The notes beneath the pieces are model-generated. The model searched no databases. It had not been told where the DNA came from and saw only the letters and a list, made by a program, of their open reading frames with translations. This document shows positions 15,807-25,390 of a DNA stretch of 35,508 nt, piece after piece. The stretch lies in contig JAAERS010000335.1 in the NCBI GenBank assembly GCA_024230095.1, positions 1 to 35,508 of the forward strand, in the 5' to 3' direction. Position numbers and translations under genes: made by a program. Position 1 is the first letter of the stretch, and each line of letters begins with the position of its first letter. This stretch comes from Gammaproteobacteria bacterium (GTDB lineage: Bacteria; Pseudomonadota; Gammaproteobacteria; Pseudomonadales; Balneatricaceae).

Positions 15807-17927
15807 CTAGCGACGATTGAGTCGAATGACACCCGGCAAGGTACGCACCGTTTTAATTATCTGCGCCAGATGTACACGATTGTGTACACTAAGATTCAGG
15901 TGTACTTCCGATAAGCGGGCATCCTTTTCATGGACATCAATCTTCTCAATATTGGCGTCTTCTTGGGACACGCTAGCTGCTATGGTGGCAATAATGCCGC
16001 GACTGGCGGTGACCTCAATGTCTAGGCTAACATCAAACTCTAGATCACCCGTATCAGCCCATACTAGGGGCAGCAGTTTAGTCTTGTCCTTGCCAATATC
16101 CTTGATGTTATTGCAGAAGGTACGATGGATAACGATACCGTGGCCTGCATTGACATGGCCAATGATGGAATCACCTGGAATCGGTCGGCAGCATTTGGAA
16201 TATTTAACCATCAATCCTTCGGTGCCGTGGATTTGCATAGGTCCCATGTTTGGCTCGTGTTCATCGCTACTGCTTTGTTCTGTGTTTAAGGCGTGCACGA
16301 CTAGGTAGGCGAGTTGACGGCCTTGGCCGATATTGGCCAACAAATGGTCCATGTCTTTTAGCTTATTATGCTTGAGATAACTATTTAGACGCCGCGGGTC
16401 CACATCATCCATATGCAACTTGACGCTGCTTAGTTCTTGGGTCAATAGCCGGCGGCCTAACTTAATAGCATCATCAGCCGCTTGATTCTTGAGGGCGTGA
16501 CGAATGTTACTGCTGGCTTTAGCAGTGGCCACAAAACTAAGCCAGTGCACATTGGGTTTGGCAGATTGGGTAGTAACAATTTCGACGGTGTCGCCGCTTT
16601 CTAGGGGATGGCTTAGGGGAGCCAAACGCCGATTAACTTTGCAAGAGATGCAGCTATTTCCCACGTCGGTGTGGACGGCATACGCAAAATCTACAGGCGT
16701 TGCACCAGCGGGTAGCGCGAGCACGGTGCCTTTAGGCGTAAATACATACACCTCGTCGGGGAAGAGATCATGTTTTACATGGTTGATAAATTCCATGGCA
16801 TTGCCAGAGCGCTTTTGCATTTCTAGCAGTTCTTTAATCCATTGTTGGGCGCGGTTATGGGCGCCTTGGGCACGCGAATTGTTGTTCTTATAGAACCAAT
16901 GTTCGGCGATTCCGTGATTAGCGATATCATCCATGTCCTTGGTGCGAATTTGGATTTCTATAGGAGTGTGCATGCCCGATCCGATGCGGTATAAGGTAGT
17001 ATGCAAGGATTGATAACCATTGGACTTGGGAATGGCAATGTAGTCTTTAAACCGCCCGGGTACTGGGCGATACATGTTTAGGTGGTGCACGGCGCCCAAT
17101 ATACGATAGCAGGTGTCAACCTTATCGGTGACGATGCGAAAAGCAAAGACATCCATGATTTCACGAAACGGCTTGTTTTTTTCATGCATCTTATTATAGA
17201 TACTGGCTAGGTGTTTTTGCCGGCCGCTAATTTCCCCTTGCAGCTGCACCTGCTCAATACAATGCTGCAAAGACTCTTTGACTTGCTCCATTAAGACTTT
17301 GCGTTCACCCCTTGCCGCTTCCACAGCACGAGCAATATATTTGTGACGCATTGGATGGTATGCAGCAAAGGCCAAATCTTCGAGCTCTACCTTCAGGTCA
17401 TGCATACCCAGGCGGCCAGCTATGGGTGCGTAGATATCTGTAGTTTCTCGTGCGATACGACGGCGGCTATCGGGCCGCATGGCGCCAATGGTGCGCATAT
17501 TGTGCAGGCGATCGGCCAGTTTAATAATGATCACACGGATGTCTTTAGCCATGGCGATGGCCATTTTTTGAAAGTTATGTGCCTGGCTCTCGGCGCGTGT
17601 TTTGAATTCTAAATGAGTAAGTTTGCTGACCCCATCCACAAGATTGGTAACGGTTTGGCCAAACTGTTCTTGCATAGCCGCCTTGCCGACTTCTGTATCT
17701 TCCAAGACATCATGCAGCATCGCCGCCATAAGGCTCTGGTGATCCATATGCATGGTAGAAAGAATATTCGCTACGGCTAAGGGGTGAGACACATAGGGCT
17801 CGCCACTTTTACGCATCTGCCCGTCATGAGCTTGCTCGGCGTAGTAGTATGCGCGGCGCACCTGCTGGACTTGGCTTTCACTCAGGTAAGCCTGAAGACG
17901 CTTAGTAAAGGCGTCGATGGTGGGCAT
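15807..17927 (-). CDS. spoT: Bifunctional (p)ppGpp synthetase/hydrolase SpoT
   Basis: 706-residue cytoplasmic stringent-response enzyme. Domains in order: an HD hydrolase with H72-D73 in LHDVLEDT, a synthetase domain containing RFKDYIAIPKSNGYQSLHTT near residues 250-275, a TGS domain with VYVFTPKGTVLALPAGATPVDFAY, and a C-terminal ACT domain. The RFKD loop is the RXKD form of bifunctional Rel/SpoT enzymes, not the EXDD form of RelA, and the HD residues are intact, so both activities are expected. The length equals E. coli SpoT (702). The start is ATG 17927 with AGGA eight bases upstream. It is separated from rpoZ by a strong terminator-like hairpin. Confidence 0.96.
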   Translation of the reverse strand: MPTIDAFTKRLQAYLSESQVQQVRRAYYYAEQAHDGQMRKSGEPYVSHPLAVANILSTMHMDHQSLMAAMLHDVLEDTEVGKAAMQEQFGQTVTNLVDGVSKLTHLEFKTRAESQAHNFQKMAIAMAKDIRVIIIKLADRLHNMRTIGAMRPDSRRRIARETTDIYAPIAGRLGMHDLKVELEDLAFAAYHPMRHKYIARAVEAARGERKVLMEQVKESLQHCIEQVQLQGEISGRQKHLASIYNKMHEKNKPFREIMDVFAFRIVTDKVDTCYRILGAVHHLNMYRPVPGRFKDYIAIPKSNGYQSLHTTLYRIGSGMHTPIEIQIRTKDMDDIANHGIAEHWFYKNNNSRAQGAHNRAQQWIKELLEMQKRSGNAMEFINHVKHDLFPDEVYVFTPKGTVLALPAGATPVDFAYAVHTDVGNSCISCKVNRRLAPLSHPLESGDTVEIVTTQSAKPNVHWLSFVATAKASSNIRHALKNQAADDAIKLGRRLLTQELSSVKLHMDDVDPRRLNSYLKHNKLKDMDHLLANIGQGRQLAYLVVHALNTEQSSSDEHEPNMGPMQIHGTEGLMVKYSKCCRPIPGDSIIGHVNAGHGIVIHRTFCNNIKDIGKDKTKLLPLVWADTGDLEFDVSLDIEVTASRGIIATIAASVSQEDANIEKIDVHEKDARLSEVHLNLSVHNRVHLAQIIKTVRTLPGVIRLNRR

Positions 17928-18002
17928 AGTCAGTTTCCTTGCTAGCCGGAATATTCGATCAATGAGCTTATATTAGCGGAAATTGCTTGATTTGTGTGCA
18001 TA

Positions 18003-18043
18003 AAAAAGAGCAGGGCGGGTAAATTTCCCGGCCTGCTCTTTTT
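18003..18043. terminator. Bidirectional terminator between rpoZ and spoT
   Basis: A 17-base arm (18003-18019) pairs with 18027-18043 except for one C-C mismatch, around a 7-base loop. The A-rich and T-rich ends make it work in either direction. It lies inside what is usually the gmk-rpoZ-spoT transcript, so spoT probably needs readthrough or its own promoter in 17928-18002. No convincing promoter was found there. Confidence 0.75.
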
Positions 18044-18071
18044 ATGCAGTGTTCTACGGCTGCAGAATTGC

Positions 18072-18398
18072 TTATTCCATGTCCACGTCTGGGCTGGCTT
18101 GAGGGGCTTGTTCACCCGCTTCCGTTTCCGTTTGTGTGGTTTCGGCCAACAGCTCAGGATCGATTTGGGCTTCTTCAAATTGCTGCTCAAGCTCTTCTTG
18201 TTCGTCAAGAATGCTGGCGTTTACATGGCCCTCGGCGATTTCGCGCAGAGCGACTACAGTGGGCTTGTCATTTTCCCATTCTACCAGAGGGTCTTTGCCC
18301 CCTGTGGCAAGTTGGCGGGCACGCTTGGTGGACACCATGATCAATTCAAAACGGTTGTCTACGTTTTCCAGACAGTCTTCTACGGTTACGCGAGCCAT
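18072..18398 (-). CDS. rpoZ: DNA-directed RNA polymerase omega subunit
   Basis: 108-residue small subunit that helps RNA polymerase assembly and is part of a ppGpp-binding site. The conserved core covers residues 1-60: [20 protein letters not shown], then STKRARQL and [12 protein letters not shown]. The remaining residues form a long acidic, low-complexity tail rich in Glu, Gln and Thr. E. coli omega has 91 residues, so the tail is somewhat extended. The start is ATG 18398. It sits in the standard order gmk-rpoZ-spoT. Confidence 0.95.
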   Translation of the reverse strand: MARVTVEDCLENVDNRFELIMVSTKRARQLATGGKDPLVEWENDKPTVVALREIAEGHVNASILDEQEELEQQFEEAQIDPELLAETTQTETEAGEQAPQASPDVDME

Positions 18399-18509
18399 GG
18401 AGTTACCTAAATGTTGGTTGGTTCAATATGAGTGCCGATGTTTAGTCAAAATGGCAGCGAGCCATAGAATAACAATACGGGCTAATTTGGACGCGATAGT
18501 GTACAAAAT

Positions 18510-19136
18510 TTAGGCATCATTTGACAAGAGATCAGTCAATAATTTGCCATGTTTTATGCTCTGACGCTTAGTTTTTAGGCGTTCAGCAACAAATATAGCG
18601 GTCAATTCACTCAATGCCAAGTCAAAACTATCATTAATGAGCAGGTAGTGGCTGCCAGTATATTGCCTAATTTCACTTTCTGCTTCCGCCATGCGCTTAG
18701 CAATTACCTGTTCAGAATCAGTACCGCGATTGGACAGGCGCGCTTGTAAAGAGGCCTTACTTGGGGGCAATATGGTGATCGCCACCGCTTTAGGAAAAAC
18801 TTGCAGCACTTGGTCGCGCCCCTGCCAGTCAATTTCTAAAATGACATCTTTGCCTTCGCCGATCGCCTGCTCGACCCAGGCTTTTGAGGTGCCGTAGCTG
18901 TTACCAAATACGGTGGCATACTCCAACATCTGATTTTGATTAACCAGGTCAGCAAATAGTTGTTGGTCCACGAAATTATAATCACTGCCATTCACTTCGC
19001 CTGAGCGCATGGGGCGGGTAGTGTGGGATACGGACACACAGATCAAAGGATCGCGTTGCAGCAGAGCCTTGACTAAGCTGGTTTTGCCTGCACCAGAAGG
19101 TGCCGAAATAATAAACAAATTGCCGATTGCTGACAT
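18510..19136 (-). CDS. gmk: Guanylate kinase
   Basis: 208-residue enzyme that phosphorylates GMP to GDP. The P-loop SAPSGAGKTS is at residues 11-20. The GMP-binding region follows with SVSHTTRPMRSGEVNGSDYNF, including the conserved Ser, Arg and Tyr that hold the base. The length is typical (E. coli 207). The start is ATG 19136. The gene lies 111 bases before rpoZ. In many relatives yicC lies directly upstream; here an RND exporter gene and the rest of a 15.8-kb segment intervene. Confidence 0.96.
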   Translation of the reverse strand: MSAIGNLFIISAPSGAGKTSLVKALLQRDPLICVSVSHTTRPMRSGEVNGSDYNFVDQQLFADLVNQNQMLEYATVFGNSYGTSKAWVEQAIGEGKDVILEIDWQGRDQVLQVFPKAVAITILPPSKASLQARLSNRGTDSEQVIAKRMAEAESEIRQYTGSHYLLINDSFDLALSELTAIFVAERLKTKRQSIKHGKLLTDLLSNDA

Positions 19137-19215
19137 GATAACTTGGGGTTAATGATCTAAGGCGTTATTGTACTCAAGGCGGGGCACAAAGTCAGCCCTG
19201 AGTTGGTCTATGAAG

Positions 19216-21675
19216 CTAAAAGTGCTTGTCGTTAGCATGCGCGGTTTGCTGACCAAATATCATCATTAGGGCTGGTGCCAGCAAGAAGTCAGCCACTAGA
19301 GCTAAAACCACAGTAATACCAATCAGCATGCCAAAGTTGAATATATTAATAAGTTCTGACCACATGAGCATGGCAAAGCCCAAACTCAAAATCACCGACG
19401 TGGTCAGCATGGCCCGGCCGCTGGTGTCCAAAGCATCATGTATGGACATGGGCATATCGCCACAATGTTGGTAGTTGCGCTTGCAGTGATACATAAAGTG
19501 CACGGTGTCATCAACGGCAATGCCGATAGCTATAGAAGCGACTAGAATGGTGAACATATCTAAGGGAATATGCAATAAATACATTAAGCCCATGGTAATC
19601 AAAATGGGGCTCAAGTTAGGTATCATGGCCAGCAAACCATAGCGTAGGCTGCGCAATAACAATATTAGCATGATACTGATTAAAGCAAAGGCGATAACAT
19701 AACTGTTTGCCGTGGTGCTTATCACGTGCTCTAAGGTAGTGCCCATCACTGGCACCATTCCAGTTAGCGTGACTTTTGTTTGTTGGTCAAAGGTGGCGTC
19801 TGCTTGGGCTTCTAGTGCGCTGATAAAAGGTAGGTAGTGCAAGGTGTCCAACCAGGGCATTATGACCGTAAGGCGAGTGCTACGGAAAGCTGAATCGAGC
19901 ATGGGTTCAAGTTCGTCAGGGCCTGAACTTTGTAGTAGAAATAATTCATTGGCTACGACCTGGGCGCTGTCAGGAATACGGTAATATTGTTTGTCATCGC
20001 CATTCAGTACTTGGTGAGCCTCTTTAATGATGTCATGCAAGCCGGTGACTTTGGCCACATAGATTTCACCATCTTGGTATTGACTGAGCCACTTACTATA
20101 GTCGTCTAGTTGACGTAAAAAAGTCGGTTGATACAAACCTTCATCAGTACCAGTATCAAGAATAATGTCGACGCTAATGCTGCCGCCCATATTGCTATCG
20201 ATGGCTTGCACAGCTTGGTTTATTTTGGCATCTGGCGACATCCATTGCATGGGATTATGGGAAAATTTGAGATGTTGTAGACTGCTAATTGCCATTGCGG
20301 TAATAAGAAAACTAAATAGTAGTACCCAAATTGGATGGCGAGTGCTGATGTTCACAGCACTGTTAACAATGGCCGTGACTTTGGTGCTGGGTAAGGCCTG
20401 TTGTTTTCTGGGCAGCTCATGCAAACAAATAATGGCAGGAATCAAAGTAAGGGTGTAGATCAGGGCTACGCCAATGCCGATGGAAGAAAATATGCCTAGT
20501 CGAGCTAGGGCGATCATGGGAGAGCCAGCAAAGGAAAGCAAACCTACCGCTGTGGTCAGGCTAGTAAAGATGATAGGTGTTCGGGTATGGGTAAGGGCTT
20601 CTCGTAAGGCTTGTATTTTTTCAGTGCCAGCGTCATAGGCACGGAAAAAAAGCGATAACAGATGCACTGATGCACCAACACTGATAGTGAGTAAAAAGCT
20701 GGGCAAAATAGTCATGGTGGTCTGAAGAGGGATGCCTAGAGCGCAAATAATGCCAAGGGTCGTGAGCAGCGTAAGAGCTACGGTAATCATAGGCAGCATG
20801 ACGCCATGTCGGCGCCGGAACAGTAGCGCCATGATAATGGCTATAGTAACAATAGCCATAGGCATAAAGGTGAGCATTTCCCATATCATGGTGGAGATCA
20901 GGGTTTCTGTGATTACCGGCATGCCACCTACATAGAGGGTCCGCCCAGGCCCTTGGTACTGCTGGACGATAGATTGCACCTTGTTACTGATCTGGTTGAG
21001 TTGGGATTCTGTGACCCGCTCCCCCAGCATAGGGGGATGATTAAGAGGGCTATCAAGGTCTTCGGAAAAGCCCTCTGCAAAATCATCGTCCAAACTTAAT
21101 TCATCTAGTTCTGTGCTTGCCTGCGGACTGGTATCTGTTAAATATGCTAAGGGCTTAATCGCTAGGGTAGTAAAACGACCATCGGCAGAAATCAGCAAAT
21201 TGCGATACAGTGGGTTGCTGAGTGCGGCGGTGCGCATGGCATCACTGTGCGCTTGAGTTTGCGGAAAGGGTTCTAGCAAGTCGTTGATTTGCAAAGTATC
21301 ATCATCGGCACTGAGGGTACGAGCATTGACTAGACTGGTCACGGTATCTAACCAAGGTACTTCTTGCTCTAGCTGCTGGTGCAAATCTTTGAGGGTCTGG
21401 AGTTGTGCAACAGTGAATAAATCATCAGCTTGCATAGTAACCAATATCATCTCGCCGTGGCCAAATTCCTGACGTGCAGCTACCAGTGTCATGATGGTGG
21501 GATCATTCGGTTTTAGGTAACCCTCTAGGCTGCTATCGAATTGGATGAACCAAATCTGGCTCGCGCAGGCAAGAGTAAAAAGCACCACCATGGCGAGGGC
21601 ACGTTTGGGGTAGCTAATTACCATATCACTCCAAGTCTGGAGTGACTTTTTGCATAGGTTAGTTAGGCGTTGCAT
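19216..21675 (-). CDS. RND/MMPL superfamily exporter with two SSD-like modules
   Basis: 819-residue inner-membrane protein built as a tandem duplication. Each half has one helix, a large extracytoplasmic domain, then a bundle of five or six helices. The second bundle contains IAIGIAVDDTVHFMYH, the acidic intramembrane motif of proton-driven RND proteins. The equivalent first-bundle segment, TISVGASVHLLSLFFRAYD, lacks the acidic pair. It belongs with the predicted exporters of the RND superfamily (MMPL/HpnN/Patched-like), several of which move lipids or hydrophobic compounds. No membrane-fusion partner or outer-membrane channel is adjacent, which fits this subgroup better than the AcrB type. 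The start is ATG 21675. The substrate is unknown. Confidence 0.87.
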   Translation of the reverse strand: MQRLTNLCKKSLQTWSDMVISYPKRALAMVVLFTLACASQIWFIQFDSSLEGYLKPNDPTIMTLVAARQEFGHGEMILVTMQADDLFTVAQLQTLKDLHQQLEQEVPWLDTVTSLVNARTLSADDDTLQINDLLEPFPQTQAHSDAMRTAALSNPLYRNLLISADGRFTTLAIKPLAYLTDTSPQASTELDELSLDDDFAEGFSEDLDSPLNHPPMLGERVTESQLNQISNKVQSIVQQYQGPGRTLYVGGMPVITETLISTMIWEMLTFMPMAIVTIAIIMALLFRRRHGVMLPMITVALTLLTTLGIICALGIPLQTTMTILPSFLLTISVGASVHLLSLFFRAYDAGTEKIQALREALTHTRTPIIFTSLTTAVGLLSFAGSPMIALARLGIFSSIGIGVALIYTLTLIPAIICLHELPRKQQALPSTKVTAIVNSAVNISTRHPIWVLLFSFLITAMAISSLQHLKFSHNPMQWMSPDAKINQAVQAIDSNMGGSISVDIILDTGTDEGLYQPTFLRQLDDYSKWLSQYQDGEIYVAKVTGLHDIIKEAHQVLNGDDKQYYRIPDSAQVVANELFLLQSSGPDELEPMLDSAFRSTRLTVIMPWLDTLHYLPFISALEAQADATFDQQTKVTLTGMVPVMGTTLEHVISTTANSYVIAFALISIMLILLLRSLRYGLLAMIPNLSPILITMGLMYLLHIPLDMFTILVASIAIGIAVDDTVHFMYHCKRNYQHCGDMPMSIHDALDTSGRAMLTTSVILSLGFAMLMWSELINIFNFGMLIGITVVLALVADFLLAPALMMIFGQQTAHANDKHF

Positions 21676-21712
21676 GCTTGATACTCGCGGGCCTTAAGTG
21701 GGGTGTTGGTGT

Positions 21713-22621
21713 TTAGGATTTCCTATACACTACCACGATATTGCCAAATATAATAAGCGCTACCCCCAGCAGATTCATTGAAGTCCATACATAGTCTTCT
21801 AGCAGGGCCGAAATGGTCAGCGCAATAATAGGGGTGAAGACGTTGGCATAGGCGGCCTTATCCGCACCAATGTTGTTGAGTAGTTTCAGGTAAGCGCTAA
21901 ATCCAATGACTGAGCCGGAAATGGCTAAAAACAGTAGTGAACCCGTATAAGATAAGCGGCTATCAAAGGAGGCTTGTTCGCCCATGGCATAGGCCAGAGC
22001 TAGGGTCATGAGTGCGCCATATAACATGCTATAAGCATTGCTTTGTAATAAGGGCACATTACGGGCCTGAATTTTGCCAGATGTGAGCATGCCTAAGGAG
22101 GCAATGAAAGCGCCGGTAAGTACCAATGCAAAGCCTTTTAATAAGGCGGCATCGAAACTAAAGCCATGGCTAATATCAAGTTGTAATAGTTGGGCAGAAA
22201 AGACCACGGCCAAACCGATGATGCCGATAATACTGCCAAACATGGTGCGAGCAACGATGGGTTTGCCAAACAGTAAGGCACCATTGAATATAATAAAAAT
22301 GGTAATGGTTGAGAAGATCAAGGCGACCAACCCAGATGGTAGATACTGATTGCCAATATAGATAAAGATGTAGTTTAAGCAAAACAAAAAAAGACCAATA
22401 ATCAACCAGTTACGGTGGTATCTCAAAGGAAAGATGAGCCTTTTACCATGCAGAGCGATCCATATGAATAAAATGCTGGCAGCTAAGAGAAAGCGCCAAG
22501 CCACAGAAATGGTGGTGGGAACGTCACTTTCAACTTGCAAGGTGACGCCGTACCAGGTGGTGCCCCAGCTAAACAATACGACCAGATAAAGGAATATGTT
22601 CATGACAGTAGTAGGCGCCAT
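21713..22621 (-). CDS. EamA-family (DMT superfamily) transporter
   Basis: 302 residues with ten predicted helices formed by two EamA repeats. The first repeat starts LVVLFSWGTTWYGVTLQ and contains AWRFLLAAS. The second contains GSVIGFSAYLKLLNNIGADKAAYANVFTPIIA, the usual end-of-carrier segment. Members export metabolites such as amino acids or purines. The start is ATG 22621, with ATG 22603 as an alternative. It diverges from the PLP decarboxylase gene and lies 37 bases upstream of the RND gene on the same strand, so the two may share a transcript. The substrate is unknown; pairing with the divergent decarboxylase is suggestive only. Confidence 0.85.
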   Translation of the reverse strand: MAPTTVMNIFLYLVVLFSWGTTWYGVTLQVESDVPTTISVAWRFLLAASILFIWIALHGKRLIFPLRYHRNWLIIGLFLFCLNYIFIYIGNQYLPSGLVALIFSTITIFIIFNGALLFGKPIVARTMFGSIIGIIGLAVVFSAQLLQLDISHGFSFDAALLKGFALVLTGAFIASLGMLTSGKIQARNVPLLQSNAYSMLYGALMTLALAYAMGEQASFDSRLSYTGSLLFLAISGSVIGFSAYLKLLNNIGADKAAYANVFTPIIALTISALLEDYVWTSMNLLGVALIIFGNIVVVYRKS

Positions 22622-22706
22622 TGCTGAGGGCTGAAATGATAGTTAAAGCGCATGATACGCCTTAAGTGATAACGGAGCTATATGTTTTGCCGGTTGACTG
22701 TTTATG

Positions 22707-22712
22707 TATAAT
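22707..22712 (+). promoter_or_regulatory. -10 box upstream of the PLP decarboxylase gene
   Basis: A perfect TATAAT at 22707-22712 lies in the divergent gap between the EamA and decarboxylase genes. The region at the -35 distance is poor. Transcription from here would start near 22719, before both candidate start codons. Confidence 0.4.
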
Positions 22713-22792
22713 GAGGGTTTGATTATGCTGTTTGCACGTATAGTGTTCCCCCTATGGCAAACACAACTAGAACCACTGCTGGAACCTTTATC

Positions 22793-24139
22793 ATGACCAT
22801 TGACACTGCCAGTATTACCATACTGCAACAAGCTGCCGATAAGTTGGCAACAGGCTTTGCCCACTTGCCACAACATCAAACACAATATGACGAAGATAGG
22901 ACCTTGCAGGTGTTGCTAGAAGTGGCGGAAAGAATGTGGGATAACTACCCTTACCCGCATCCTCAGTATGCGGGTCAAATGTTGAAGCCTCCTCACCCCG
23001 TGGCTCGTATGGCCTACCAGTTAGCGCAATGGATAAACCCCAATAACCATGCTTTAGATGGTGGCAAGGCAAGCTCCGCTATGGAAAAAGAAGCCGTGGC
23101 AAAAATTGCCCACATGTATGGCTGGAGTGAATACCTGGGGCACCTAACCAGCGGTGGAACCTTTGCTAATCTGGAAGCACTTTGGGTCGCTAATCAATCT
23201 CACCCTGGTAAAATGATTGTGGGTTCAAAACAGGCTCATTACACCCATAGCCGCATCTGCTCAGCTTTGCAAATATCCTATTTGGCGGTCGAGGTAGATG
23301 ATTATGCCCGCATGGATATGGTTGCTTTGGAAGAGATGTTGAAAAGCCAAGATGTTGGTACGGTGGTGGTGACTATGGGCACCACGGGTGTCGGTTCTGT
23401 TGACCCCTTGCCGCAAATAGTGCAGTTGCAAAAGCGCTACGGCTTTCGAATTCACATTGATTCTGCCTACGGTGGCTATTATAAATTAGCACGAAATCTG
23501 GCCGCCAATGCTAGTCATGCCTATGAGGTCATGCATCTCGCCGATTCCATTGTTGTGGATCCGCATAAGCACGGGTTGCAGCCGTATGGCTGTGGCTGTG
23601 TATTGTTTAAAGATCCCCAAGTAGGGCGTTTTTATCAGCATGACTCACCCTATACCTATTTTAGCTCTGATGAACTTCATTTAGGTGAAATTTCTTTGGA
23701 GTGCTCTCGTGCCGGAGCCGCGGCTGTTGCCCTCTGGGCGACCATGGAGTTATTGCCCTTAACAATAGGCGGCGAATTTGCCAAAGACTTGGAAAGTTGC
23801 CGTAATGCCGCAATGGACTTGTATACTCGTTTGCAGGCTGATCAGCGTTTTGTGACACCACTGGAGCCAGAATTGGATATTGTCATGTGGGTGCCCAAGG
23901 CACCAACAACTAGTGCCATGTCGATATTGGCCCAGCGCACCTTTGAAATGGCAGAAGCTAACGAGTTGCATTTGGCTACCTTCAGTTTTCCCTCGGCTCT
24001 CGTTAAACAAGCTTACCCGCAGGTGGTCATAGACAGTGATATGACGGTTTGTATGCGTTCGTGCTTAATGAAACCGGAACATGAACAATGGCTGGATCGT
24101 ATTTGGGCTATTTTGGATCAGGTGCAACAGCAGCTGTAA
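22793..24139 (+). CDS. Group II PLP-dependent decarboxylase of unknown substrate
   Basis: 448-residue fold-type I PLP enzyme. The substrate/cofactor region has GKASSAMEKEAV and GHLTSGGTFANLEALW, typical of the glutamate/diaminobutyrate/aromatic amino acid decarboxylase group. The cofactor aspartate lies in IHIDSAYGGYY, and the Schiff-base lysine is in VVDPHKHGLQPYGCG. I chose ATG 22793, which has GGAA eight bases upstream. ATG 22754 would add 13 low-complexity residues and lacks a Shine-Dalgarno. Group members decarboxylate glutamate, 2,4-diaminobutyrate, tyrosine, tryptophan or aspartate; the sequence does not decide between them. It stands as a single gene divergent from an EamA carrier and upstream of chrA. 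Confidence 0.85.
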   Translation: MTIDTASITILQQAADKLATGFAHLPQHQTQYDEDRTLQVLLEVAERMWDNYPYPHPQYAGQMLKPPHPVARMAYQLAQWINPNNHALDGGKASSAMEKEAVAKIAHMYGWSEYLGHLTSGGTFANLEALWVANQSHPGKMIVGSKQAHYTHSRICSALQISYLAVEVDDYARMDMVALEEMLKSQDVGTVVVTMGTTGVGSVDPLPQIVQLQKRYGFRIHIDSAYGGYYKLARNLAANASHAYEVMHLADSIVVDPHKHGLQPYGCGCVLFKDPQVGRFYQHDSPYTYFSSDELHLGEISLECSRAGAAAVALWATMELLPLTIGGEFAKDLESCRNAAMDLYTRLQADQRFVTPLEPELDIVMWVPKAPTTSAMSILAQRTFEMAEANELHLATFSFPSALVKQAYPQVVIDSDMTVCMRSCLMKPEHEQWLDRIWAILDQVQQQL

Positions 24140-24223
24140 AACGACAAGCTCTATGAGGGTTATGATTTGGCAGTACAGGGGTGACTATAGTGCAGCCCAA
24201 CAGTATAGTGATACGAGGCTGAT

Positions 24224-25390
24224 ATGAAGACTTGGCGGGAAGTGTTTTGGGCTTTTCTGAAACTGGGATTGACATCATTCGGTGGCCCAGCCGCGCATGT
24301 AGGCTATTTTCGCCAAGCTTTTGTAGAACAGCGACAATGGCTTGATGAAAGTCAGTTTGCTCAGTTGCTTGCTATTAGTCAGTTTTTGCCAGGCCCCGCC
24401 AGTAGCCAACTGGGCTATGCTATCGGTTTACACCGAGCCGGTTGGCAAGGCGCCTTGGCCGCCTTTATTGCTTTCACTACGCCATCGGTGATGCTGTTAA
24501 TAGCATTTGCCGCCATTTTGCCCCTTTTGCAACAGGCCTATGCTGCGCCCGTGCTACACGGTCTCAAGCTGGTTGCTGTCGCAGTAGTTGGTTATGGTGT
24601 ACTGGGTATGGTCAAAGGACTGTTGCCCGACTTGCTAAGGCGTGCCATTGCCGTGCTGGCGGTGGTGATTATGATCATGATGGATAGTGGTTGGGGGCAG
24701 ATGTTGGTGATTGTCATGGGGGCTGTTTTAGGTTTGCTCACATTACACTCACAACCGGCTAGCCAAGTAGCACAGATTAATGTCCCCGTGCCTATTTTGG
24801 TTGCTAAAGGGCTGCTGGCGCTGTTTGTCTTGTTATTAGTGCTGGCTTTCATGCTCAGTACCGATAGCGAACTGCAGGCTCTGGTTGCCAGCTATTATCG
24901 ATCCGGAGCCCTAGTCTTTGGCGGTGGTCATGTGGTGCTGCCCCTGCTAGATCAGGCTGTCGTGATACCGGGTTGGGTGAGCGAAGGTGATTTTATGGCC
25001 GGTTATGGGGCCGCCCAAGCGGTGCCTGGGCCGATGTTTAGCCTAGCCGCATTTTTGGGTTATGTGCAGGGAGGCCTGACATTTGCGTGCTTGGCGGTGT
25101 TGGCCATTTTTTTACCTGGATTTTTATTGTTAACCGGGGTGCTTCCCTACTGGCATAGGATAACAAAACATACCTGGTCAGGGCGTTTAGTTGCGGGGGT
25201 TAATGCTGCCGTGGTCGGTTTGTTGGCCGCCACCTTGTATGACCCCATTGCGACCTCGGCATTATTACACGGTACGGACTGGCTCATCGCTTTGGCCGCT
25301 TTCGCGCTGCTGCAGTGGGCGGCCGCCAATGCCGTCAGTGTGGTGATATTTTGCGTGCTGGCCAATAGTTTAGTGGCTTACTTCATTTAG
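24224..25390 (+). CDS. chrA: ChrA-type chromate ion transporter
   Basis: 388-residue, two-domain (long) CHR protein. The N-half has the signature FLKLGLTSFGGPAAHVGYFR, then QFLPGPASSQLG. The C-half repeats it as SGALVFGGGHVVLPLL and AVPGPMFSLAAFLGY. Proven members export chromate by proton-driven antiport; many homologues in clean environments may move other anions. The start is ATG 24224 with GAGG five bases upstream. It converges on the GltB-like gene, and the two coding regions overlap by 21 bases at their ends (25370-25390). No chrB-type regulator is nearby. Confidence 0.9.
   Translation: MKTWREVFWAFLKLGLTSFGGPAAHVGYFRQAFVEQRQWLDESQFAQLLAISQFLPGPASSQLGYAIGLHRAGWQGALAAFIAFTTPSVMLLIAFAAILPLLQQAYAAPVLHGLKLVAVAVVGYGVLGMVKGLLPDLLRRAIAVLAVVIMIMMDSGWGQMLVIVMGAVLGLLTLHSQPASQVAQINVPVPILVAKGLLALFVLLLVLAFMLSTDSELQALVASYYRSGALVFGGGHVVLPLLDQAVVIPGWVSEGDFMAGYGAAQAVPGPMFSLAAFLGYVQGGLTFACLAVLAIFLPGFLLLTGVLPYWHRITKHTWSGRLVAGVNAAVVGLLAATLYDPIATSALLHGTDWLIALAAFALLQWAAANAVSVVIFCVLANSLVAYFI

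Noticed and set aside
19172-19203. Hairpin ACTCAAGGC/GCCCTGAGT between the RND gene and gmk
   Set aside because: One mismatch, a long loop and no T run; too weak to call a terminator.
24140-24223. TTGGCA with TATAGT boxes before chrA
   Set aside because: The spacing is 13 bases, too short for a sigma-70 promoter, and the second TATAGT has no partner.
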